From NCBI GenBank assembly GCA_020636775.1, contig JACJXF010000025.1:1-16110 (forward strand): 16,110 nt of DNA, read 5' to 3'. Below are positions 8,460 through 13,750 of the stretch, piece by piece. Source of the stretch: Bacteroidales bacterium. Lineage in GTDB: Bacteria; Bacteroidota; Bacteroidia; Bacteroidales; GCA-2748055. Within the stretch, counting starts at the first letter, position 1; every line of letters starts with the position of its first letter. The position numbers and the translations under genes are program-made. The notes below the pieces were generated by a model. It saw nothing but the letters and a program-made list of their open reading frames with translations. It had not been told where the DNA came from and did no database searches.

Positions 8460-9038
8460 TTATCTGACAAATATTTCCTTCACCCTGTTTTTAACACTCT
8501 CCAATGGATAGCCCTCGGGATTTATAAAATAGTTAAGGGAAATCCCGTCGAATAGAGCCCCTAAAACATAAGCGTCTTCCCTTGGACTCGGACTTCCGCT
8601 TCTCCTTAAATAATCTTCCATCTCTTTTAGTAATCCTTCAAGAACAACTCCAAGTTCCCCTGATACAATTTCCAGAACATCAGGCTGGACCAGTACAGAT
8701 GAAAACAGCATCCAGAATTCCTTTTGGCTTGATAGCCGTTCGAAAACCGAGTCAATCATGTAAATTAAATCACTTTTGGAAACGCTTTCGGAAGGGGGAA
8801 TCACCATCATATTCTCCATTTCCATTATCCCTTCCATTATGATAATCTTTAGCAGTTCTTCCTTGCTTTCGAAATAATTATATAGTAATCCTTTTGAAAT
8901 CTCAGCCCTTTTTGCAATCCCGTTAATAGAGGTGCTGTGGTATCCCTCCTTTGAAAACAGTTCCAACGCAGCCTGCATTATCATTTTTCTGCGGGTTTCA
9001 CGGATTTCTTTATTCTGATCTTTTGTTCTTGGAGCCAT
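8460..9038 (-). CDS. TetR-family transcriptional repressor
   Basis: This is a DNA-binding repressor and the first gene of the six-gene export operon. The N-terminal TetR helix-turn-helix is clear: a KMIMQAALELFSKEGYHSTS stretch, then INGIAKRAEISKGLLYNYF and a KEEL cap. The rest is an all-helical ligand and dimer domain. The frame is open to an ATG at 9068, but the ATG at 9038 (192 residues, MAPRTKDQ) is preferred. The extra ten residues would be encoded by the promoter -7 element and the inverted-repeat operator, and 9038 leaves a normal short leader. The operator position predicts autorepression and control of the downstream exporter genes. The inducing ligand cannot be inferred and may be the exported compound or a membrane lipid signal. 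Confidence 0.9.
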   Translation of the reverse strand: MAPRTKDQNKEIRETRRKMIMQAALELFSKEGYHSTSINGIAKRAEISKGLLYNYFESKEELLKIIIMEGIMEMENMMVIPPSESVSKSDLIYMIDSVFERLSSQKEFWMLFSSVLVQPDVLEIVSGELGVVLEGLLKEMEDYLRRSGSPSPREDAYVLGALFDGISLNYFINPEGYPLESVKNRVKEIFVR

Positions 9039-9043
9039 ATAAA

Positions 9044-9073
9044 TATTTTTGACTGAACGGACGGTCAAAAATA
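9044..9073. promoter_or_regulatory. Inverted-repeat operator, probable TetR binding site
   Basis: The arms TATTTTTGAC (9044-9053) and GTCAAAAATA (9064-9073) are perfect 10-bp reverse complements around a 10-bp spacer, TGAACGGACG, whose central positions are also partly symmetric. The site overlaps the -7 element of the tetR promoter, so bound repressor would block polymerase. The TGAC...GTCA half-sites resemble operators of many TetR-family proteins. Binding is inferred from position and symmetry only. Confidence 0.7.
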
Positions 9074-9097
9074 ACGCCTGATTCTTCCGGATCCAAA
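9066..9097 (-). promoter_or_regulatory. Bacteroidota-type promoter of the tetR/export operon
   Basis: Read on the minus strand, TTTG (9097-9094) is the -33 element and TATTTTTG (9073-9066) matches the TAnnTTTG -7 consensus exactly, with 20 nt between them. Transcription would begin near 9059, giving a leader of about 20 nt to the ATG at 9038. The -7 element is one arm of the operator. Confidence 0.65.
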
Positions 9098-9230
9098 TTT
9101 TTTAATGATTTTTTTTATTTTTTCCAGGACCATTTCTTTCAAAACCCTCATTCACAGAGACTATTATGAAGCTAATTATTTTTTGAGATAATGAAGTTTA
9201 AGGTATGATTTCATAATTCTTTATCAAGTT

Positions 9231-9260
9231 TGTAACTTTCGGGTAACTTACTCGTCCTAT
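9231..9260 (+). promoter_or_regulatory. ECF-type promoter of the sigma factor gene (autoregulation)
   Basis: TGTAAC (9231-9236) and CGTC (9253-9256) are separated by 16 nt, the normal geometry for an ECF -35 (AAC core) and -10 (CGTC). The start site would be near 9263, leaving about 15 nt to the ATG at 9279. A second GTAACTT copy at 9243-9249 repeats the -35 core 11 nt downstream. The same promoter pattern recurs before the outer-membrane gene at 11041. Confidence 0.7.
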
Positions 9261-9278
9261 TCTCGAAAGCGGATTAAA

Positions 9279-9764
9279 ATGACAGTTAAAGATTATAACA
9301 AAGCTGTAGAAGACTATTCGAACGGGATTTACCGGTTCATCCTGAAAAATATCAGGGATCAGGAAAAGGCCCGGGATGTTGTTCAGGATACTTTTGAAAA
9401 GTGCTGGATAAAACATGAGACAGTGGAGGCAGGGAAGGTAAAGTCTTACCTGTTTTCTACAGCTTATCATACCATGATTGACATGATTCGCAAGGAAAGT
9501 CGCATTGGAGATTTTAATGAGGTGAAGCAGGAAAAACTTGCTTACGACGATCAGTATTCCGATCTGAATGAAATTCTTCATAAGGCAATCCAGCTTTTAC
9601 CCGAGGCACAGAGATCGGTAATTTTACTTCGTGATTATGAAGGATACTCCTATGAAGAAATAAGTGAAATTACAGGTCTTTCAGAATCGCAGGTAAAAGT
9701 TTACATTTATCGCGGAAGGGTGTTTTTAAAGAATTATATAGGCAGTCCTGAAAGAGTTATATAG
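9279..9764 (+). CDS. ECF-type RNA polymerase sigma factor
   Basis: This 161-residue alternative sigma factor has only regions 2 and 4. Region 2 (about residues 8-75) includes the core-binding and -10 recognition helices (ARDVVQDTFEKCWI, then the YLFSTAYHTMIDMIR stretch). Region 4 (about 96-150) has LPEAQRSVILLRDYEGYSYEEI followed by the GLSESQVKVYIYRGR recognition helix. It is transcribed divergently from the tetR operon and is followed by a membrane protein that probably restrains it. The matching promoters upstream of it and of the barrel gene suggest it activates itself and that gene. It has no extra C-terminal domain. The inducing signal is unknown. Confidence 0.93.
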   Translation: MTVKDYNKAVEDYSNGIYRFILKNIRDQEKARDVVQDTFEKCWIKHETVEAGKVKSYLFSTAYHTMIDMIRKESRIGDFNEVKQEKLAYDDQYSDLNEILHKAIQLLPEAQRSVILLRDYEGYSYEEISEITGLSESQVKVYIYRGRVFLKNYIGSPERVI

Positions 9765-9835
9765 AAAAATGGTTCTCCCGGAGTGAACACAGGCGGGAAC
9801 AGGATATTTGAAAGAAAAGAAGAGGAAAGCTTACG

Positions 9836-10951
9836 ATGAAAATAGACAGAAATAATTACGAAATCTTTTTTATGGATTACCTTGACGGAAATCTGTCCGA
9901 CAGGGAAATACATATGCTTGAGGATTTCCTTCTGATAAACCCCGATTTAAGAACCGAGCTGGAGGGAATGGAAAACATCAGGCTTGCTCCTGAATCACTT
10001 GTTTTTAATGAACAGGACCTGCTTAAAAAACCCGATTTGACGCTTCCTGTAAATGAGGAAAACCTGGAAGATTTTTGCATTGCTGCCCTGGAAAACGATC
10101 TGGATGAGGCCAGTCTTGCTGCATTGTATAATTATACAAGTAAAAATCCTGAGGCTGAGAAAACGAGACTTGCTTATAACAAACTTCATTTACTACCCGA
10201 TACAAATATTATATACACGGAAAAGGGAAGACTTAAGAAGGCTGTGTTCCTTATTCCCAAAGAAATTATTTACCCGGCTTTATCAATTGCTGCCGCTCTG
10301 GCTTTTATGCTGATTATTTATTTCCGGAACGATTCATATCTGAAAAATATACCCGGAATTGAGGCAAATTTACCTCATTCCTTTACAAGCAGCCCGCAGC
10401 CTGATAAACCTTCTCTGGCTATTGAGCCCTCTGAAGAAAAGAAGGAAAACAATGCAGTAGTGCAACAGGCTGGATTAAATATCCCGAAACTGGCTGATAA
10501 TAAAAAGAAAGTCAGTAGCGGAAAAACAAAAGAGCCGGCCGACAAGGGAAAGGAAGACTCAAAGACTAATGAATCACAGCCCTCACATAAGCTTAACCCG
10601 TCAATAGAAATTAAGCTTCCTGTTTTGTCTGAATACGAGGTTCCGGATCAGACTATTGAATCAGGTAAAGTAGTTTATTCAAAAGAGCCGGTATCAGCTC
10701 CCCAGCCAGCTGAGTTTTTAAGTCTGTCGGAATATGCCCGCAGACAGGTTCTCGGAAAAGTACTTGGAGAAAAGCCTGCTGAAACTAACCGCATAAGTGG
10801 GTGGGAGATTGCTGACGCAGGACTTAACGGATTGAATAAAATTACCGGCAGTAAAATGAAACTGGAGCGTAAGACCAGTGAGACGGGTGAGATCACTGAA
10901 TACTCCTTTAATTCGAAGCTTCTTTCCTTTTCAACCCAAGCCCGCAAATAA
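9836..10951 (+). CDS. Single-pass membrane protein, probable anti-sigma factor
   Basis: The 371-residue protein has a cytoplasmic N-terminal part (1-143), one membrane helix (about 144-163, IIYPALSIAAALAFMLIIYF) and a Lys/Ser/Pro-rich periplasmic tail with a more ordered SLSEYARRQVLGKVLGEK patch near residues 295-312. The N-terminus (YEIFFMDYLDGNLSD...NPDL) matches the helical opening of many Bacteroidota proteins that bind ECF sigma factors, although no zinc-binding HxxxCxxC motif is present. That helical unit appears twice, at 11-53 and 80-122, with an exact 69-residue offset. An AGAGG Shine-Dalgarno-like sequence lies about 10 nt before the ATG, which is uncommon in this phylum. It is 71 nt after the sigma gene and in the same orientation. 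The function is inferred from position and topology. Confidence 0.72.
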   Translation: MKIDRNNYEIFFMDYLDGNLSDREIHMLEDFLLINPDLRTELEGMENIRLAPESLVFNEQDLLKKPDLTLPVNEENLEDFCIAALENDLDEASLAALYNYTSKNPEAEKTRLAYNKLHLLPDTNIIYTEKGRLKKAVFLIPKEIIYPALSIAAALAFMLIIYFRNDSYLKNIPGIEANLPHSFTSSPQPDKPSLAIEPSEEKKENNAVVQQAGLNIPKLADNKKKVSSGKTKEPADKGKEDSKTNESQPSHKLNPSIEIKLPVLSEYEVPDQTIESGKVVYSKEPVSAPQPAEFLSLSEYARRQVLGKVLGEKPAETNRISGWEIADAGLNGLNKITGSKMKLERKTSETGEITEYSFNSKLLSFSTQARK

Positions 10952-10964
10952 TTTTTTCCGGCCC

Positions 10965-10995
10965 TGTAACATTTTCCCATGCCTGTCCGTCACAT
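10965..10995 (+). promoter_or_regulatory. ECF-type promoter of the barrel protein gene
   Basis: TGTAAC (10965-10970) and CGTC (10988-10991) are 17 nt apart, nearly the same arrangement as before the sigma gene. Transcription would start near 10998, leaving a leader of about 43 nt before the ATG at 11041. This suggests that the local sigma factor transcribes the barrel gene separately from the sigma/anti-sigma pair. Confidence 0.6.
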
Positions 10996-11040
10996 GTTTA
11001 AAAGCGGACATACCAAACGTATAATAAAAACAATAAATTT

Positions 11041-11982
11041 ATGAAAAGGCTAATTACAATTGCATTTGCCGGACTTTTAATGGCCCCGGTTTTTGCGCAG
11101 GAAGATCAGACAACTGCTCCTGCAAAGGAAGTGGTTACGGTAACTGAAGCGCCAGACGATTCAGTCATTGCTGTAATAACAGATGAAGAAGTTGTTGTCA
11201 ATAACGGTAAAGATACTACCCGTATTAAAATTGGAAAGAAAGGAATAGTAATTGTTGAGGGGGACAAAGGAACCCAGGTAAACATTGAAGACCTTAATCA
11301 GGCTGATGAAGATAATGATATGGAATCTGATGATTCAGACGACGATTATGGTAAATTTAAGCCCCACTGGGCCGGATTTGAAATAGGATTAAACAATTAC
11401 CTGAACAGTGCCGGTTCAATGAGTCTGGACCCTGCAACAATGGGTTTTATGGATCTGAACACCAGCCGTTCCTGGAATTTTAACCTGAACTTTTTACAAT
11501 ACGGTTTTGGTCTTGGTACTGATAAAATCGGTCTGGTAACCGGGCTTGGAGCAGAATGGAATAATTATCATTTCGATAACGGAAACAATATTGCAAAAGT
11601 TAATGGTGTAATCGAAGAACTTCCACTGACCTATCCTGATATTCAAAAAACCCGACTGCAGACCACTTATCTGCGCGCTCCCCTTATGCTTGAATTTCAG
11701 ATTCCGGCCGGCAAAAAGAGGATTTACCTGGCAGCAGGCCCGGTAGGAGGCGTGAAGCTCTTTTCAAATACCAAAGTTGTATATAAAGCAAACGGAGATA
11801 AGCAAAAAGTAAAAGATAAGGATGATTATAATATCAGTCCCTTACGCTACGGATTTACAGCTCGTGCCGGATACAGGGGATTAAGACTATTTGCAAATTA
11901 TTATATGACCCCGCTGTTTGAGACAGGCAAAGGTCCTGAGCTTTATCCTTTCTCGGTTGGCCTCACACTGGCAGACTTCTAA
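11041..11982 (+). CDS. Outer-membrane beta-barrel protein with acidic linker, ECF-linked
   Basis: The 313-residue exported protein has a signal peptide ending at VFA-QE (residues 18-21). Residues 45-85 form a short strand-rich segment (DTTRIKIGKKGIVIVEGD). A strongly acidic linker follows at 86-104 (runs of D and E with S). From about residue 110 there is a PF13568-like outer-membrane barrel with alternating strands and aromatic girdle residues, ending in SVGLTLADF. This layout is common in Bacteroidota proteins encoded next to ECF sigma/anti-sigma pairs. A promoter like that of the sigma gene precedes it and a terminator follows it, so it is probably an envelope-stress or surface target. No enzymatic motif is seen. 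Confidence 0.8.
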   Translation: MKRLITIAFAGLLMAPVFAQEDQTTAPAKEVVTVTEAPDDSVIAVITDEEVVVNNGKDTTRIKIGKKGIVIVEGDKGTQVNIEDLNQADEDNDMESDDSDDDYGKFKPHWAGFEIGLNNYLNSAGSMSLDPATMGFMDLNTSRSWNFNLNFLQYGFGLGTDKIGLVTGLGAEWNNYHFDNGNNIAKVNGVIEELPLTYPDIQKTRLQTTYLRAPLMLEFQIPAGKKRIYLAAGPVGGVKLFSNTKVVYKANGDKQKVKDKDDYNISPLRYGFTARAGYRGLRLFANYYMTPLFETGKGPELYPFSVGLTLADF

Positions 11983-12025
11983 TATCTCAATATATACTCT
12001 TCGGAGGCAGTTTATTAAAAAGGTT

Positions 12026-12068
12026 AAGCCCTGTCGGAAAATTTTCGGCAGGGCTTTCTGTTTTATTT
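12026..12068 (+). terminator. Intrinsic terminator after the barrel gene
   Basis: AAGCCCTGTCG (12026-12036) pairs with CGGCAGGGCTT (12046-12056) as an 11-bp stem with one G-U pair and a short A/T-rich loop. A T-rich tract (TTCTGTTTTATTT) follows. It lies 43 nt after the barrel gene stop and ends the ECF unit. Confidence 0.85.
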
Positions 12069-12103
12069 AAAATCTTCCATCTCCACATTAATCTTCAACA
12101 ATC

Positions 12104-12133
12104 TTTCTTTTTTCCTTTGTTTGATTATTTTTG
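12104..12133 (+). promoter_or_regulatory. Probable housekeeping promoter of the E1-like gene
   Basis: TATTTTTG at 12126-12133 is an exact match to the Bacteroidota -7 TAnnTTTG. TTTC at 12104-12107, 18 nt upstream, is a one-mismatch -33. The start site would be near 12140, leaving about 25 nt of leader. The A/T richness here makes chance matches possible. Confidence 0.45.
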
Positions 12134-12164
12134 TATAACATATTCCAAAATAACATAAACAATT

Positions 12165-12923
12165 ATGTTAAGCGATGCAGAAAAAAGACGGTACCACCGT
12201 CATATAATACTTCCCGGGATAGGTGAAGAAGGCCAGGAAAAATTAAAATCTGCAAAGGTGCTGGTTGTAGGTGCCGGAGGTATTGGGGCCCCGGTTCTCC
12301 AATATCTTACCGCTGCCGGTGTTGGGAACATTGCTATCATGGATGACGAGATTGTTAACGAAGAAAACCTTCACCGCCAGATCCTGTATGGAGGTCACGA
12401 TCTGGGTAAGCTAAAAACCATCATTTCCAAGCAGCGACTTAACTCCCTTAATCCCCTGATAAAGCACGAAATATTCAACATAAGACTCAGTGCCGCGAAC
12501 GCTCTTGAATTCATTTCAAACTATGATATAATTGTTGACACCACCGATAACGCTTCTACTCCTTACCTTATTAATGACGCCTGTATTATTTCCGGAAAAC
12601 CATGGGTATATGCATCACTTGATAAATTTGAAGGGCAAATCTCAACCTTCAACTGTCAGGGCAGCCCGTCCTTGAGATGTGCCTATCCTCTTCCCAGAGA
12701 AATAACTTCAACTCCCGGTTCAAAAAAGGGTCTTTTTGGCGTGTTGCCCGGAATAATCGGTTCAATGCAGGCGGTTGAGGTATTAAAAATATTAACAGGG
12801 ATAGGAAAACCTCTTTGCGGTAAAATCCTTGTCTATAATATGCTTACCCAACTTATCAAGACAATTGAGTTTGAAAAGAATCCCGAAAACTTTAGTATCA
12901 CCCGCTTACGCCCCGGTTATTAA
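12165..12923 (+). CDS. E1-like adenylyltransferase (MoeB/ThiF/HesA family)
   Basis: This enzyme type activates the C-terminal Gly-Gly of a ubiquitin-like sulfur carrier (MoaD or ThiS) by adenylation, for molybdopterin or thiamin synthesis. The 252-residue protein shows the RYHRHIILPGIG opening, nucleotide-binding VVGAGGIGAPV (34-44), the DDEIVNEENLHRQ block (60-72, with Arg71), DTTDN (125-129) and the GVLPGIIGSMQAVEVLK crossover segment (192-208). MoeB and ThiF normally hold zinc with two CxxC pairs. Here the first is reduced to SLRC (only Cys172) and the second is absent, the C-terminus reading NPENFSITRLRPGY. Cys164 and Cys172 remain. No thiS, moaD or rhodanese gene is adjacent, so the pathway cannot be assigned. 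Confidence 0.87.
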   Translation: MLSDAEKRRYHRHIILPGIGEEGQEKLKSAKVLVVGAGGIGAPVLQYLTAAGVGNIAIMDDEIVNEENLHRQILYGGHDLGKLKTIISKQRLNSLNPLIKHEIFNIRLSAANALEFISNYDIIVDTTDNASTPYLINDACIISGKPWVYASLDKFEGQISTFNCQGSPSLRCAYPLPREITSTPGSKKGLFGVLPGIIGSMQAVEVLKILTGIGKPLCGKILVYNMLTQLIKTIEFEKNPENFSITRLRPGY

Positions 12924-12967
12924 ATGCCTTGTGAATTAGTTTTAAAAAATCATGCTGTTTTATGTAG

Positions 12968-12975
12968 TAACTTTG
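12968..12975 (+). promoter_or_regulatory. Probable -7 element before the dipeptidase gene
   Basis: TAACTTTG matches TAnnTTTG, 23 nt before the ATG at 12999. No good TTTG -33 is seen at about 20 nt upstream, where the sequence is only T/A-rich. The promoter is therefore tentative. Confidence 0.4.
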
Positions 12976-12998
12976 TCCTGTAACCAATATACAGGTCT

Positions 12999-13709
12999 AT
13001 GCGCTTATTACTAATTTCGAATTCAACCAATGCGGGAGAGGAATATCTTTCGTATCCCATGCCTCAAATCAGCGAATTCCTGGGCAGTAAAAAAATCAAT
13101 ATTCTTTTTATCCCATATGCCGGAGTCACAATTTCTTATGATGAATACGTGAAAAAGGTTAACAATCGCTTTCTTGGTATAGGACACACGGTAAAATCGA
13201 TACATAATTTTTCTGATCCCCTTCAGGCTGTTCAGGAGGCGGAAGTAATAGTAACCGGTGGGGGAAATACCTGGCAGCTTCTTTCCTGTCTGCAGGAAAG
13301 AAACCTCCTGGAGGCAATCCGTGCCCGCGTATTATCAGGTGTTCCATATATTGGCTGGAGCGCAGGCTCTAATCTTGCATGTCCCACCATACGAACCACC
13401 AACGATATGCCCGTGGTACAACCTAAGGGGTTTTCAGCTCTGAATCTGGTTCCTTTTCAGATTAACCCGCACTACCTCGATGCAAATCCCGATGGCCATG
13501 CAGGGGAAACCCGCGAGGACCGGATTCTTGAATTCCTCGAATTGAACAGAGACATTACAGTGGTCGGCCTGCGCGAAGGAACTATGTTTTGGATGGAAAA
13601 TAAAACTATCCGCCTGATAGGGAAACGAAAGGCAAGAATTTTCCGTTATGGTAAAAGTCCGCAGGAACTCAGCTCAGATGATGACTTTAAGTTTCTGCTC
13701 AAGCAATAA
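12999..13709 (+). CDS. pepE: Dipeptidase E (peptidase family S51)
   Basis: This cytoplasmic serine peptidase hydrolyses dipeptides with an N-terminal aspartate. The 236-residue length is close to E. coli PepE. The nucleophile is Ser121 in GWSAGSN, and the likely partners are Asp136 (NDMPVV) and His158 (NPHYLD), each one residue on from the E. coli triad. VTGGGNTWQLL (85-95) is the conserved loop of the class I glutamine amidotransferase-like fold. No signal peptide is present. The start follows a probable -7 element by 23 nt. The gene is a single housekeeping unit, though the next gene begins 41 nt downstream with no visible terminator, so read-through is likely. Confidence 0.92.
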   Translation: MRLLLISNSTNAGEEYLSYPMPQISEFLGSKKINILFIPYAGVTISYDEYVKKVNNRFLGIGHTVKSIHNFSDPLQAVQEAEVIVTGGGNTWQLLSCLQERNLLEAIRARVLSGVPYIGWSAGSNLACPTIRTTNDMPVVQPKGFSALNLVPFQINPHYLDANPDGHAGETREDRILEFLELNRDITVVGLREGTMFWMENKTIRLIGKRKARIFRYGKSPQELSSDDDFKFLLKQ

Positions 13710-13750
13710 TCAGATTTAAAACTCCTTCAAGGCAGATTAATTTTAATAGG

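Noticed and set aside
9768..9800. Weak inverted repeat (TCCCG / CGGGA) between the sigma and anti-sigma genes as an attenuator
   Set aside because: Only about five paired bases with a long loop and no T-tract. It does not support a terminator or attenuator call.
12965..12990. GTAAC copies before pepE as a third ECF promoter
   Set aside because: No CGTC lies 16-17 nt after either GTAAC copy. The TAACTTTG sequence instead fits a housekeeping -7 element.
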